The translations under genes and the position numbers were made by a program. The notes under the pieces are model-generated. The model had not been told where the DNA came from and ran no database searches. It worked only from the letters and a program-made list of their open reading frames with translations. This document shows positions 16,927 through 26,921 of a DNA stretch of 35,319 bases, piece by piece. This DNA comes from Pseudomonadales bacterium (GTDB taxonomy: Bacteria; Pseudomonadota; Gammaproteobacteria; Pseudomonadales; Azotimanducaceae): NCBI GenBank assembly GCA_030749725.1, contig JASMJM010000110.1, positions 1 to 35,319 of the forward strand, written 5' to 3'. The stretch's first letter is position 1, and every line of letters starts with the position of its first letter.

Positions 16927-18438
16927 ATGTGCCCCTCTAAGAATCAGTTAGAAACAGAGATTGACGAAAACGACATCATCGCACAGCGACGCAGCAAGCT
17001 TGCCGATATGCGCAGCCTGGGGATCGCTTTTCCAAATGATTTCAGGAGAGACGCATTTGCCGGAGAGTTGCATGCAAAATATGACGAGAAAACCAAGGAG
17101 GAATTAGCTGTTGATGCCATGCAGGTATCCGCTGCCGGTAGAGTCGTGCTAAAGCGGGTTATGGGAAAGGCCAGCTTTCTGACGGTGCAGGATGTTACCG
17201 GTCGAATCCAGTTTTATGTCAGAAAAGAGGAGCTGCCGGAAGGGATCTATGAGGATTTCCGTAAGTGGGATATAGGCGATATCGTTGGTGGTGTCGGGCA
17301 GTTGATGAAGACCAACAAAGGTGAATTGTCAGTACAGGTCAATTCAATTCGTTTGCTCACGAAATCTCTGCGCCCATTGCCGGAAAAACACAAGGGGTTG
17401 GCCGATACCGAGATTCGATACCGGCAGCGCTATCTGGATCTGATCGTCAACGAAGCGTCTCGCAACGTCTTTACGACAAGATCGAAAACGATCCATGCTA
17501 TGCGCCGATATCTGATCGAACGTGATTTTATGGAAGTTGAGACCCCCATGATTCAGTCGATTCCCGGCGGTGGTGCGGCAGAGCCGTTCACCACTCACTA
17601 CAATGCCTTGGACGCGGACATGTACCTTCGAGTTGCTCCCGAGCTGAATCTGAAACGTCTGGTCGTGGGTGGCTTCGAAAGGGTGTTCGAGATCAATCGA
17701 AACTTCAGGAATGAGGGAGTGTCGACCAAACACAGTCCGGAATTTACCATGCTGGAGTATTATCAGGCGTTCGCAGATTACGATGACCTGATGAATCTAA
17801 CAGAAGATATGTTTCGCACTCTGGCAATGCAGGTGATTGGAACTACCGAGTTTGTCTATCAAAACACGACGATCGATTTCGGCAAGCCTTTTGCTCGTCT
17901 AACACTACTCGGCGCAATTGCGCAATTCAATTCGGACATCGACGAGAAGGACCTGTCGAGTCTGAGTGGGGCAAAGAAAATAGCCAAGCAGTTTGGAATC
18001 GAAGTAAACAAGTCCTGGGGGTTAGGGAAACTGCAGATGGAGATCTTCGAGGCCTGCGTGGAAGATCGAATCGAGCAACCAACCTTCATCACCCAGTACC
18101 CGATCGAAGTATCGCCGCTCGCCCGTCGCAACGACACGGATCCGTCTGTGACTGACCGGTTTGAGATCTTTGTCATGGGCACGGAGATCGCCAATGGCTT
18201 TTCCGAACTCAATGATCCTGAAGATCAGGCTGAGCGTTTCCGTCAGCAGGTGTTGGCGAAGGAAGCAGGAGACAATGAAGCGATGCATTATGATGAAGAC
18301 TATATCACGGCGTTGGAATATGGGTTGCCACCTACGGCCGGCGAGGGCGTCGGCGTTGACAGGTTGGTCATGCTGTTTACGGATTCTCCCTCTATACGTG
18401 ATGTGATCTTGTTTCCTCACATGCGACCTAAGAAATAA
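16927..18438 (+). CDS. lysS: Lysyl-tRNA synthetase, class II
   Basis: This class II LysRS charges tRNA-Lys with lysine. The 503-residue length is typical. The N-terminal OB-fold anticodon-binding domain (about 60-165; [21 protein letters not shown]) precedes the catalytic core with [17 protein letters not shown] (motif 1), [25 protein letters not shown] (motif 2, in part) and [14 protein letters not shown] (motif 3). The ATG at 16927 is the first in frame. It is 14 bases ahead of ung and may be cotranscribed with it. Confidence 0.97.
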   Translation: MCPSKNQLETEIDENDIIAQRRSKLADMRSLGIAFPNDFRRDAFAGELHAKYDEKTKEELAVDAMQVSAAGRVVLKRVMGKASFLTVQDVTGRIQFYVRKEELPEGIYEDFRKWDIGDIVGGVGQLMKTNKGELSVQVNSIRLLTKSLRPLPEKHKGLADTEIRYRQRYLDLIVNEASRNVFTTRSKTIHAMRRYLIERDFMEVETPMIQSIPGGGAAEPFTTHYNALDADMYLRVAPELNLKRLVVGGFERVFEINRNFRNEGVSTKHSPEFTMLEYYQAFADYDDLMNLTEDMFRTLAMQVIGTTEFVYQNTTIDFGKPFARLTLLGAIAQFNSDIDEKDLSSLSGAKKIAKQFGIEVNKSWGLGKLQMEIFEACVEDRIEQPTFITQYPIEVSPLARRNDTDPSVTDRFEIFVMGTEIANGFSELNDPEDQAERFRQQVLAKEAGDNEAMHYDEDYITALEYGLPPTAGEGVGVDRLVMLFTDSPSIRDVILFPHMRPKK

Positions 18439-18452
18439 AGGCAGAGGCCTGC

Positions 18453-19160
18453 ATGCCCACACCTGCGTCGGGACAGATCAATCTGGAATCATCCTGGCTC
18501 GCCTTGCTCCAGGATGAATTCCAGCAAGGCTATATGATCGAGCTAAGGGAGTTCCTGGTCGGGGAGAAGAGAAGGCGCAAGACCATCTATCCGAAAGGCA
18601 GCGAATACTTCAATGCGCTGGATAGCACCCCCTTCGACCAGGTGAAAGTGGTGATCCTGGGCCAGGATCCCTATCACGGTCCGGGACAGGCGCACGGACT
18701 TTGTTTTTCGGTGCAGGCAGGACTCGACCTACCCCCTTCGCTACAGAATATTTATAAAGAAATTGCCGACGATCTGAAGGCTGATCAATCTGCCGGGTCA
18801 TTCTTGAGCGGCTGTCTCGCCGGTTGGGCAGAGCAGGGCGTATTGCTGCTGAACAGTGTTCTGACTGTAGAGCGAGGCCGAGCGGCATCTCATCAGGGCA
18901 AGGGATGGGAGCAGTTTACCGACAAGATCGTTGAATTACTCAGCACCCAGCGGGAGTATCTCGTCTTTCTGTTGTGGGGCAGTTATGCGCAACGCAAGGG
19001 CAGTGTAATCGATGCACGCAAACACCTGGTTTTGAGCTCTCCGCACCCCTCGCCTCTGTCAGCTCACCGAGGTTTTTTTGGTAACAGGCACTTCTCAAAG
19101 TGCAATGACTATCTGACATCGAACGGTAAGGAACCGATTGACTGGTTGCAACCGGGCTAA
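18453..19160 (+). CDS. ung: Uracil-DNA glycosylase, family 1
   Basis: Ung removes uracil from DNA and starts base-excision repair. The 235-residue protein has the family-1 water-activating motif [18 protein letters not shown] (D72 in the 70-76 GQDPYHG), the uracil-stacking region [31 protein letters not shown] and the DNA-intercalation loop [13 protein letters not shown] near the C-terminus. The ATG follows GGCAGAGG. It sits between lysS and mmsA, with only short gaps. Confidence 0.96.
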   Translation: MPTPASGQINLESSWLALLQDEFQQGYMIELREFLVGEKRRRKTIYPKGSEYFNALDSTPFDQVKVVILGQDPYHGPGQAHGLCFSVQAGLDLPPSLQNIYKEIADDLKADQSAGSFLSGCLAGWAEQGVLLLNSVLTVERGRAASHQGKGWEQFTDKIVELLSTQREYLVFLLWGSYAQRKGSVIDARKHLVLSSPHPSPLSAHRGFFGNRHFSKCNDYLTSNGKEPIDWLQPG

Positions 19161-19228
19161 CCATGGCGCGTCGAGCAAACTGCCGGCCTGCCGGCGAATG
19201 CGAAACACACTTAGAGAAAGGAAAAACT

Positions 19229-20734
19229 ATGGTGCAGGTACTGGATATTTATATCGATGGTGAATTCCGACAGAGCGATTGCACCGATTTGATCCCCGTT
19301 GTCAATCCCGCCACTCAGGAACTGTTGGCCAACGCGCCCCTTACTACGACTGCAGAGATTGATCTGGCAGTAGCATCAGCTTATCAGGCATTCTTGCAGT
19401 GGCGCACAGTTCCAGCATCCGAGCGTGTCAGAATGATGATGAGCTACCAAATGCTGCTCAAAGAGAAGCAGGATGAGATCGCCACCATCTTGAGTCAGGA
19501 AACCGGAAAGATCTTCGCTGATGCCAAAGGGGAAGTTTGGCGAGGGATTGAAGTTGCCGAACAGGCGTGCAACATTCCCTCGCTGATGATGGGAGAAACA
19601 GCAGAAAATGTTGCCAGAGAGATCAATACCTACAGTTATCTACAGCCGCTTGGGGTATGTGTTGGGATAACACCTTTCAACTTTCCAGCCATGATTCCCC
19701 TGTGGATGTATCCGCTGGCAATTGCCTGCGGCAATGCGTTTATATTGAAACCTTCTGAACAGGATCCCATGACACCCAACAAACTGGTGGAGTTGTTCTA
19801 CCAGGCGGGCTTTCCCAAAGACCTCATTCAACTCGTGCATGGCGGCAAGGATCAGGTGAATCACCTGCTTGCCCATGGGCGGGTCAAGGCGATTTCCTTC
19901 GTCGGCTCCGTCCAGGTTGGCCAACATGTCTATCGAAGGGGCACCGATAACCTGAAACGGGTGCAGTGCCTGACCGGTGCCAAGAACCACCTGGTGATCA
20001 TGCCCGATGCAGATAAGGATCAGACAATCAGTGGCCTGGTGGGTTCGGCCGTGGGCGCTGCCGGACAAAGGTGCATGGCTAACAGTGTGGCTGTGTTTGT
20101 TGGCGAGTCCAGGGAGTGGATCAACGATCTTCGCGATGCACTGGCAGTGGCAAGACCAGGTCCCTGGGATGGCGAAAGTGCCGCCTACGGTCCCCAGATA
20201 AGTCGGCAGGCGAAAGAGAGGATTCTAGGGTACATCGAGAAGGGAAAAGAGGAGGGTGCAACTTGCTTGCTGGATGGCTCCGAATGTCAGGTGGAAAACT
20301 ATCCCCTCGGTAACTGGGTTGGACCTACACTGTTTTCCGATATCGACGTGGCCATGACTATCTACACGGATGAGATATTCGGTCCGGTATTGCTCGCAGT
20401 ACAAGTGGACTCACTGCAGCAGGCCATCGAATTAATCAATGACAGTCCCTACGGCAACGGCACTTCGATCTTCACAGCTTCCGGTGGTGCCGCGCGCAAA
20501 TTCCAGCACGAGGTGGAAGCGGGGCAGGTGGGGATCAATGTCCCCATCCCGGTACCGTTACCTTTCTTCTCCTTCACCGGTTGGAAGAACTCCTTTTACG
20601 GTGATCAGCATGCCTATGGTAAGCAGGCGGTAAGGTTCTACACAGAAACAAAGACCATAACCAGCCGCTGGTTCAGAACCGACAGTGCCACCGATTCTGC
20701 ATCGGAGCCGAACATGACGATCAAATTGAGGTGA
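19229..20734 (+). CDS. mmsA: CoA-acylating methylmalonate-semialdehyde dehydrogenase
   Basis: MmsA converts (methyl)malonate semialdehyde plus CoA and NAD+ to propionyl- or acetyl-CoA, in valine, pyrimidine and inositol breakdown. The 501-residue aldehyde dehydrogenase shows [32 protein letters not shown], the catalytic cysteine C282 in [15 protein letters not shown], and the MmsA-typical C-terminal [19 protein letters not shown]. The start is placed at the ATG at 19229 after AGAGAAAGGA; an in-frame ATG at 19163 would add 22 residues of poor family match. No mmsB or other valine-catabolic gene is beside it. It converges with ygfZ. Confidence 0.92.
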   Translation: MVQVLDIYIDGEFRQSDCTDLIPVVNPATQELLANAPLTTTAEIDLAVASAYQAFLQWRTVPASERVRMMMSYQMLLKEKQDEIATILSQETGKIFADAKGEVWRGIEVAEQACNIPSLMMGETAENVAREINTYSYLQPLGVCVGITPFNFPAMIPLWMYPLAIACGNAFILKPSEQDPMTPNKLVELFYQAGFPKDLIQLVHGGKDQVNHLLAHGRVKAISFVGSVQVGQHVYRRGTDNLKRVQCLTGAKNHLVIMPDADKDQTISGLVGSAVGAAGQRCMANSVAVFVGESREWINDLRDALAVARPGPWDGESAAYGPQISRQAKERILGYIEKGKEEGATCLLDGSECQVENYPLGNWVGPTLFSDIDVAMTIYTDEIFGPVLLAVQVDSLQQAIELINDSPYGNGTSIFTASGGAARKFQHEVEAGQVGINVPIPVPLPFFSFTGWKNSFYGDQHAYGKQAVRFYTETKTITSRWFRTDSATDSASEPNMTIKLR

Positions 20735-20769
20735 ACGCGGAGGGCTTGGACAGGTCCGACGTTTGTGTG

Positions 20770-21693
20770 TTAGCTGTTGTCCATCGCATAGGGAAGGGGC
20801 AGTAGCGTCATCTCTTCACCCGAATCCAGGAAATACGCCTGGGAATCGTCCTCCTTTTGGAGCACAGCAAGCAACTCGTGGCCTTCGCTCACGGCGACAG
20901 CGCAGACGATGGTTCCCACACCATCACCGGCTTGATTCTTAACTGTGGCTCCGGCGGGGGGTCGTTGCTCCTCATTCACGCGGGCGTGGTACATCTGTCG
21001 CTTCAGTTGCCCACGATATTGCATGCGGGCGACGATCTCCTGGCCGAGGTAGCACCCTTTGTCGAAATCAATAGCATCGATAAGCTGGTAGTTCATCATC
21101 TGGGGAACGAACTTTTCGGAAGTGGCCGGGACGACCCAGCCGATTCCCTGCTGAATGTCCATCCAGGTCCATGGATCTGCCCCCTCGAGGACAAACTGAA
21201 CCGGTAGAGCCTGCTTCAGTTCAGCCTCCTTTTCTGCTGAAAGCCACAACTCGAATCTGGCCGGATCCGCATGCAGCAGCATCAACTGTGTTCCGTCAAC
21301 TGAGCAGTGAGGCTGCTCCGGTGATGGACAGTTGGCAAACAAACTGTCAATAACTCCCGGTGCGCCTGGTCCGGCAATGCCTGTGAGCCGGTAATCAGCA
21401 CTGACATCCACCGTCTCCGCCTTAAAGAAGGCGAGATACCTGTGCAGGAAAGCCTGGGTGGTGGCGACCAATTCTCTGTCCATCTTGAGCAGATAGTCGC
21501 TACCGTCATTAACGATGAGGAAACTGGAAAGCATACGTCCCTGCAGATTGCAGAATGCACCCATCTGCCAAACACCAGGCGTTACTGCGTCCACATCACA
21601 GGTGACATACCCTTGCAGAAACTTGGCGGCGTCCTCGCCGCGAATGGCGAGAATGCCCTGATGATCAAGCTGAACGAGGATATCTTTGTGCAT
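20770..21693 (-). CDS. ygfZ: Folate-dependent tRNA/Fe-S protein YgfZ
   Basis: This 307-residue protein of the GcvT-like folate-binding family corresponds to YgfZ (IBA57), which supports Fe-S cluster enzymes such as MiaB. The defining motif KGCYxGQE is present (K212, C214, G217-Q218-E219 in DKGCYLGQEIVARMQY). It starts HKDILVQLDHQGILAIRGED and contains LQGYVTCD and CNLQGRM, typical of the family. The ATG at 21693 has GGAAGG only two bases upstream, a tight spacing. It is divergent from sdhE, the usual arrangement, with 113 bases between their starts. Confidence 0.93.
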   Translation of the reverse strand: MHKDILVQLDHQGILAIRGEDAAKFLQGYVTCDVDAVTPGVWQMGAFCNLQGRMLSSFLIVNDGSDYLLKMDRELVATTQAFLHRYLAFFKAETVDVSADYRLTGIAGPGAPGVIDSLFANCPSPEQPHCSVDGTQLMLLHADPARFELWLSAEKEAELKQALPVQFVLEGADPWTWMDIQQGIGWVVPATSEKFVPQMMNYQLIDAIDFDKGCYLGQEIVARMQYRGQLKRQMYHARVNEEQRPPAGATVKNQAGDGVGTIVCAVAVSEGHELLAVLQKEDDSQAYFLDSGEEMTLLPLPYAMDNS

Positions 21694-21806
21694 GACCTTC
21701 CATGACTGGCAGATTGATGTAGGCTGGGTAGCAATTTAACACAAACCGGCCGTCATTCTGAAATAGCGTCCTATAATAGTTGACCATACGACAAGGTCGA
21801 GCAGCC

Positions 21807-22064
21807 ATGGTCTCAGAAGTCGAATTCAGAAAGATGTGCTGGCGCAGCCGCCGAGGCATGCTGGAACTGGATGTTCTGCTGATTCCCTTCAGCGAAGGTG
21901 GATTGCGGCAATTGTCGGAGGAGGATCAACGTACCTACGTGAGATTGCTGGACAGGGAAGATCCGCAACTGCAGCAGTGGTTCAGCCGACAAGCTACCCC
22001 CGCAGATACTGAAATGGCCAGAGTCGTCGAGCTCATTCTCGGCTGGATCAAGGGTGAAAGCTGA
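21807..22064 (+). CDS. sdhE: Succinate dehydrogenase assembly factor SdhE
   Basis: SdhE (CptB, YgfY) promotes covalent FAD attachment to SdhA and FrdA. The 85-residue helical protein carries the flavinylation motif RGxxE at R16-E20 (CWRSRRGMLELDVLL). The frame could begin at a TTG at 21780, but the ATG at 21807 gives the family's length and start. Its stop is one base before the ygfX ATG, so the two are translationally coupled. Although CptAB was proposed as a toxin-antitoxin pair, the assembly role is better supported for this subunit. Confidence 0.94.
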   Translation: MVSEVEFRKMCWRSRRGMLELDVLLIPFSEGGLRQLSEEDQRTYVRLLDREDPQLQQWFSRQATPADTEMARVVELILGWIKGES

Positions 22065-22065
22065 T

Positions 22066-22512
22066 ATGAGTGCAGGCAGCGAGTCTATCCCGATCCGAGC
22101 TTCACGAATTCTGCTGATCATCCTCCTGTGTAGCCACGCGTTGGCCGTCGTGGCGCTGATGCTGGCGGATGTCCACTGGATGTTGAGGACCTCTCTTACT
22201 TTCGCGGTATTGCTGCATGCCGTCTATAGCCATCACAGATACTATGCGTTACAGCACCCGGATTCTGTTGTGCAGGTGATGCGTGGCTCCGATGGCTGGT
22301 CGCTGCTGCTGGCAGGAGGAAGTCGTATCGATGCCGCCCTGGGTCCTGTACTGATCACATCATTTTTGACCCTGCTCAACTTCAAGAGTACCTCAGGAGG
22401 TAAGAAATACGCTGTCTTGATCTTCCCTGATGCGACCGATCAGCACTTGATCCGGCAACTCAGGGGTGGGTTGCGATATGGCTTTGAGGAGTCAGAGTCG
22501 CGTGCCGAATGA
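22066..22512 (+). CDS. ygfX: YgfX-family membrane protein (CptA)
   Basis: A 148-residue protein with two adjacent hydrophobic segments (about 16-35 and 40-58), followed by a soluble part; that architecture, and its place directly after sdhE, identify it as YgfX/CptA. E. coli YgfX was reported to interfere with MreB and FtsZ, with SdhE as proposed partner; function here is inferred by position. Sequence identity to the family is not strong by eye. Its last 44 bases are the first unit of a 61-bp tandem repeat. Confidence 0.75.
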   Translation: MSAGSESIPIRASRILLIILLCSHALAVVALMLADVHWMLRTSLTFAVLLHAVYSHHRYYALQHPDSVVQVMRGSDGWSLLLAGGSRIDAALGPVLITSFLTLLNFKSTSGGKKYAVLIFPDATDQHLIRQLRGGLRYGFEESESRAE

Positions 22513-22634
22513 CAGACGCATCAGAGATAGGTTGCGATATGGCTTTGAGGAATCAGAGTCCCGTGCCGAGTGACAGAAGCATCAGAGATAGGTTGCAATA
22601 TGGATTGGAGGCGTCAGGGTCGCTATGCCGAGTG
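22469..22634 (+). repeat. Three tandem 61-bp repeats spanning the ygfX 3' end
   Basis: Units begin GGTTGC(G/A)ATATGG at 22469, 22530 and 22591, exactly 61 bases apart. The first contains the ygfX stop (TGA at 22510-22512). The second copies the last 14 codons, including the stop, with a few substitutions. The third is more diverged and ends at a TGA near 22634. Confidence 0.9.
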
Positions 22635-22672
22635 AAGGTCTCACGGCGTGCCCGGCAGGCACGATGGCATGG

Positions 22673-22708
22673 CTAGCCGGGGGCGCCTAGCCGGGGGCGC
22701 CTAGCCGG
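22673..22708 (-). repeat. 14-bp direct repeats over the nadB stop codon
   Basis: CTAGCCGGGGGCGC occurs at 22673-22686 and 22687-22700, and a third partial copy CTAGCCGG at 22701-22708 contains the nadB stop (CTA on plus, TAG on minus). The nadB end therefore reads CCGGCTAG followed by two more CCGGCTAG-containing units. Confidence 0.9.
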
Positions 22709-24311
22709 TATATCTTGAAGGAATGAGAATGGTATCTTCAGCCTGGGGCAAAAGATCCGGATAGTCGAGGGTGTAATGCAAGCCCCGGCTCTCTTTTCTT
22801 CTCGAAGCCGATTGAATAATCAGATCTGCAATCACGATCAGATTTCGGAGCTCAAGAAGATCGTTGCTGATGCGGTAGTTGCTGTAGTATTCAGTCACCT
22901 CCTGTTGCAGCAGCTGAACTCTGCGTCTGGCCCTCTGCAGTCGTTTGTTGGTTCGCACGATGCCAACGTAATCCCACATAAAGTGTCGCAGCTCATTCCA
23001 GTTGTGGGAGATGACGACGTCTTCATCAGAATTCGTTACCTGGCTTTCGTCCCATGGTGGTATGTCGATACCTCTTGCCGACTGATCGGGCTGAGACGTT
23101 ATATGCTCCGCCGCGGATGCTGCAAAAACCATGCACTCCAGCAGCGAATTGCTGGCCATTCGATTGGCACCGTGCAATCCTGTAAAGCTTGCTTCGCCGA
23201 TGGCATACAGGCCCGGCACGTCGGTTGCCCCGTGAATATCCGTCACGATACCGCCACAGGTATAATGAGCAGCAGGTACCACGGGGATAGGCGATGTAGT
23301 GATATCGATGCCGAATTTGAGACAATTGGTATAGATGGTCGGAAAGTGGCTTTTGATAAACTGGGCTGATTTATGGCTGATATCGAGATAGACACAGTCG
23401 CACCCCAACCGTTTGATTTCATGGTCGATGGCGTGGGCAACTATGTCCCTCGGGGCGAGTTCCCCACGGGAATCGAACTGACTCATGAACGGCTCACCGT
23501 CAGGCAGTAACAGTCTTGCTCCCTCGCCTCTCAAGGCTTCCGTTATCAGGAAAGTCCCCGCATCAGGGTGATAGAGACAGGTGGGGTGAAATTGATTGAA
23601 CTCCATGTTGCCAACCCGGCAGCCTGCTCGCCATGCCATAGCGATACCGTCGCCGCTGGCTGTGTCTGGATTGCTTGTATAAAGGTACACCTTGCTGGCG
23701 CCGCCCGTTGCCAAGACAATGAAACGAGCACGAAACAGTTCGACTCGATTGGAAGCCAGATTCAGAATGTAAGCGCCGATGCAGCTGTTGCCGTTTAAGC
23801 CCACCTTGTCCAGGGTGATCAGATCGACGGCCGCATATCGTTCAAAGATGTCTACATTAGGACGCTGACTGACCTTCTCATTCAGGGTCATTGAAATCTC
23901 ACGTCCGGTTGCGTCCGCCGCGTGAATCACACGTCGATGGCTGTGGCCTCCCTCCCGAGTCAGGTGATACTCTTCACTGCCATTCGGTTGCACCTCCTTA
24001 TCGAAATTGACGCCGGTGTCGATGAGCCAGGAGATAATCTCCTTGCTTCTCTCCACGGTGAATCTGACGACGTCTCTGTGGCAGAGGCCGGCCCCTGCCG
24101 CCAGCGTGTCTTCGATGTGAGAATCAACACTGTCATATTGATCCAAAACAGCGGCAACGCCGCCCTGGGCGTAGTAGGTGGAGCCTTCGCTGGCGCTGGC
24201 TTTGCTGAGGACCGCAATCCGATAGTCGGGCGATAGCTTGAGGGCCAGGGTCATCCCGGCTGCACCGCTGCCAATGATCAGTACATCGTGAGTATGGCTG
24301 GGTGTGGGCAT
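22701..24311 (-). CDS. nadB: L-aspartate oxidase
   Basis: NadB oxidises L-aspartate to iminoaspartate, the first step of NAD synthesis, using FAD with oxygen or fumarate. The 536-residue protein has the dinucleotide fold [16 protein letters not shown] at the N-terminus, [93 protein letters not shown] and [15 protein letters not shown], all standard for NadB rather than SdhA. The ATG at 24311, after AGGAAC, is preferred over an upstream start at 24374. It is divergent from rpoE, as in many gammaproteobacteria. Confidence 0.96.
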   Translation of the reverse strand: MPTPSHTHDVLIIGSGAAGMTLALKLSPDYRIAVLSKASASEGSTYYAQGGVAAVLDQYDSVDSHIEDTLAAGAGLCHRDVVRFTVERSKEIISWLIDTGVNFDKEVQPNGSEEYHLTREGGHSHRRVIHAADATGREISMTLNEKVSQRPNVDIFERYAAVDLITLDKVGLNGNSCIGAYILNLASNRVELFRARFIVLATGGASKVYLYTSNPDTASGDGIAMAWRAGCRVGNMEFNQFHPTCLYHPDAGTFLITEALRGEGARLLLPDGEPFMSQFDSRGELAPRDIVAHAIDHEIKRLGCDCVYLDISHKSAQFIKSHFPTIYTNCLKFGIDITTSPIPVVPAAHYTCGGIVTDIHGATDVPGLYAIGEASFTGLHGANRMASNSLLECMVFAASAAEHITSQPDQSARGIDIPPWDESQVTNSDEDVVISHNWNELRHFMWDYVGIVRTNKRLQRARRRVQLLQQEVTEYYSNYRISNDLLELRNLIVIADLIIQSASRRKESRGLHYTLDYPDLLPQAEDTILIPSRYTG

Positions 24312-24504
24312 GGGACGATTGTTCCTGACTGGGCTGAGCGTAGCAAAGATTAACCAATTTTGAACTGGCTGCACAAGGTGTCATAGTCCAAATCCGGATG
24401 GCGGCCGCAGCACTGTGTCGACACCGTTTGATGACTGGTATTATACGCTTGACTGAGGCAGGAACCCGAGCCAGATGCTGCGTGTGAGACTAACCATGAC
24501 CAGC

Positions 24505-24532
24505 GAACTAAAATCTGCAGGCAATGTCTACC
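24505..24532 (+). promoter_or_regulatory. Possible sigma-E-type promoter of rpoE
   Basis: GAACTA (24505-24510), a 16-base spacer and TCTACC (24527-24532) resemble the sigma-E pattern GAACTT-N16/17-TCTGA, 52 bases before the rpoE start. rpoE operons are commonly autoregulated. The -10 match is weak. Confidence 0.3.
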
Positions 24533-24583
24533 TATCCATGGGGACGTTTTCCGCTGCAAGTTCGGCTGACAGAGTGATCGAGG

Positions 24584-25162
24584 ATGTCGGTGGCAGCCTC
24601 TAAGGAAACAGATCACCAGTTGGTAGAGCGTGTCAAGAGGGGTGACAAACGGGCCTACGATCTCCTGCAGATGAAGTACCAACACAAGATCGTGGCTCTT
24701 ATCGGTCGATACGTTAAGAATCAGGAAGTGTTGGATGTAACCCAGGAGGCGTTCCTCAAGGCCTATCGGGCTCTGCCAAGATTTCGCGGCGACAGTGCGT
24801 TTTACACCTGGTTGTACAGAATTTCGATCAATACCGCAAAAAACTACCTGGTATCCAAAGCCAGGCGACCGCCGGATACGGATGTAGACATTGAAGAGGG
24901 TGAATTTCAGGAAAATTCGGTCGTTCTCAAGGATATCGAGAATCCTGAGAATCGCATGGCCAGAGATGAGCTGGAAACCACCGTATTTCAAGCTATTGAA
25001 GATCTTCCAGAAGAATTGAAAATTGCGGTAACTTTACGCGAGTTTGATGGTCTTAGTTATGAAGACATTGCTGAGGTGATGCAATGCCCTGTGGGAACGG
25101 TTAGATCAAGGATATTCAGAGCAAGGGAAGCGATCGAAAAGAAGATATCCAGTTTGGGCTAG
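24584..25162 (+). CDS. rpoE: RNA polymerase sigma-E factor (AlgU/RpoE)
   Basis: This ECF sigma factor directs the envelope-stress response. The 192-residue protein has region 2 (about 22-90; YDLLQMKYQHKIVALIGRY, DVTQEAFLKAYRALPRFRGDSAFYTWLYRI) and region 4 (about 130-185; ELKIAVTLREFDGLSYEDIAEVMQCPVGTVRSRIFRAREAI), both highly like RpoE/AlgU. The ATG is preceded by GAGG. It heads rpoE-rseA-rseB-mucD; its partner anti-sigma genes follow at 78 bases. Confidence 0.97.
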   Translation: MSVAASKETDHQLVERVKRGDKRAYDLLQMKYQHKIVALIGRYVKNQEVLDVTQEAFLKAYRALPRFRGDSAFYTWLYRISINTAKNYLVSKARRPPDTDVDIEEGEFQENSVVLKDIENPENRMARDELETTVFQAIEDLPEELKIAVTLREFDGLSYEDIAEVMQCPVGTVRSRIFRAREAIEKKISSLG

Positions 25163-25240
25163 CAGTCCTCAGAAGTCATCGAATGTATCGTTTTTCGGTA
25201 TTGAGCGTTAGCTTCTCAAGCTGAAACAGAGGAAGAGTTT

Positions 25241-25849
25241 GTGGCAGACAACACTAAAGAATCACTGTCGGCGTGGCTGGATGGAGAAGCCAGTGAGATC
25301 GAGGTGCATAGGTTACTCCGCCAAGTTGAACTGGATGCCGGCTTGAAGAGCAACTGGGTTGCCTATCAACAGATCAGGAGTGTGATAAGACAGGAACAGC
25401 GGCTATCGGCCCACGAGCACCTGCAGTTGAACCTTCGTATAAAGGCAGCGATCGAGGCCGAACCACCGTTTGCTGATGAATTCGGAAAGGAACAGGGCTC
25501 GAAAGCGGTGAAGCTGTACAAACCTGTTGCTGGCCTGGCAGTCGCCGCCTCATTGGTAGCAGCAATTTTCCTTGGCGTTCAGTCTACCCAGCTGGTTGAC
25601 AGTGGCACGACTAATGGGGAAGGGCCCGATATGGCCGCAGTTTCCAAACCGCCGGTTGCCGACGCGACACCTTCCGACTCTTCTGTCCAGACTCGAATTG
25701 CCAGCAATGATGGTGAACCTTTTGGGGATGAATCCGAGCTCAGAGAGTTGGACGAGGAGAAGAAGAAGCTCTTTCGTACCTATGTAATGCGTCACGACAG
25801 ATTGTCCAAAATGAAACCCTATGTCCGTGCCAACAACAGGCAGAAATAA
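25241..25849 (+). CDS. rseA: Anti-sigma-E factor RseA (MucA-type)
   Basis: RseA holds sigma-E at the inner membrane until DegS and RseP cleave it. The 202-residue protein begins ADNTKESLSAWLDGEASE, matching the RseA N-terminal sigma-binding domain (about 1-75), then a single membrane segment around 95-113 (VAGLAVAASLVAAIFLGV), and a periplasmic C-terminal part rich in acidic residues. The start is a GTG at 25241 with GAGGAAGAG upstream. It lies directly downstream of rpoE and ahead of its co-regulator rseB. Confidence 0.92.
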   Translation: MADNTKESLSAWLDGEASEIEVHRLLRQVELDAGLKSNWVAYQQIRSVIRQEQRLSAHEHLQLNLRIKAAIEAEPPFADEFGKEQGSKAVKLYKPVAGLAVAASLVAAIFLGVQSTQLVDSGTTNGEGPDMAAVSKPPVADATPSDSSVQTRIASNDGEPFGDESELRELDEEKKKLFRTYVMRHDRLSKMKPYVRANNRQK

Positions 25850-25868
25850 GGAGCACGAACCGCCCGCC

Positions 25869-26846
25869 ATGGTTACCGCGTTCTACCTTCGTCAAACTAA
25901 ACACCTGCCCTGTTTGATCTGCTTTCTTACCATCTTCCTCATGCCCAATTCTCTGTACGCAGAGGACCCGGAAGAGGCGAAACTGTGGCTGGATAAAATG
26001 GCCAGAGCGATCAGGGAGCAGGCGTACGACGGCATTTTTACCTATATGCGGGGCTCCGATCTGGACACTGTGCGCGTCGTGCATAGCAATCGTGACGGCA
26101 CGGAATTCGAAAGGCTGGTTCACCTTAACGGTAAAGCACGTGAGATCATTAGAACCGGTGACCGGGTGGTGTGCCATCATGCCGATGAGGATGCTGCTGA
26201 TTTGAATCACGGCGTGCCGCTGGGTCCGTTCTCGCGGGCATTCAACGAGAATATCTCGGCTCTGCAAGACACCTATCAATTCAACCTGCAGGGACGAGAC
26301 AGGGTTGCCGATCGAGAAACGGTCCGACTTGATATCAATCCGAAACACACCGATCGTTATGGCTACAGATTGTGGCTGGACGATCAAACCGGACTGTTGC
26401 TGCAATCTCGACTGGTGTATCAGGGCAGGGTGCTTGAAGTTTTCCAGTTTTCCAGAGTCGAGATAGGTGGACAGATTGAGCCGAGAGAACTGGTCAGCAG
26501 TATCAAAGACCAGTCGATCGAACACGAACTGACGCTGGAAGTAGCAAGAGAAGACAGCGTCAACGAAGACTGGCGGGTCAAATGGGTTCCAGTTGGATTC
26601 AAGAGATCAATCATTAGACAGAAAGGTGTAAACGGTGTGCTGTTTACCGATGGGATCGCCACCTTTACAGTTATTGTCGAAAAACGAGCAAACTCTCAAT
26701 TGCCGAATCTGGCTACCCGCATGGGTGGAACAGTCGTAATCAGCAGGAGTCTGCGCGGATCTGGGCAGCAGATCACAGTAGTGGGGGAACTGCCGATTAA
26801 GACAGCTCGCAGGGTTGCCGAATCTGTTGAGCCGGTCATTTATTAG
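25869..26846 (+). CDS. rseB: Sigma-E regulatory protein RseB (MucB)
   Basis: RseB binds the periplasmic part of RseA and protects it, and releases it on sensing lipopolysaccharide signals. The 325-residue precursor has a signal peptide ending near residue 32 (PNSLYAED) and then the MucB/RseB N-domain (LWLDKMARAIREQAYDGIFTYMRGS) and C-domain (from about 215; VKWVPVGFK). The ATG at 25869 gives a proper signal peptide; the best ribosome site, AAGGAG, is 15 bases upstream, which is long. An earlier start at 25821 would overlap rseA by 29 bases. No rseC/mucC gene follows. Confidence 0.9.
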   Translation: MVTAFYLRQTKHLPCLICFLTIFLMPNSLYAEDPEEAKLWLDKMARAIREQAYDGIFTYMRGSDLDTVRVVHSNRDGTEFERLVHLNGKAREIIRTGDRVVCHHADEDAADLNHGVPLGPFSRAFNENISALQDTYQFNLQGRDRVADRETVRLDINPKHTDRYGYRLWLDDQTGLLLQSRLVYQGRVLEVFQFSRVEIGGQIEPRELVSSIKDQSIEHELTLEVAREDSVNEDWRVKWVPVGFKRSIIRQKGVNGVLFTDGIATFTVIVEKRANSQLPNLATRMGGTVVISRSLRGSGQQITVVGELPIKTARRVAESVEPVIY

Positions 26847-26921
26847 CTGTACTCTCGTCAAGGTCGTGTCATTCGACTATGTTGATGCAGTGTCTTGAAG
26901 TTGGCCATTCACTGGCAGTGA

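Noticed and set aside
21807-22512. sdhE-ygfX as a toxin-antitoxin module
   Set aside because: The pair was once proposed as CptAB, but SdhE has a well-supported flavinylation role and the locus is a conserved housekeeping block.
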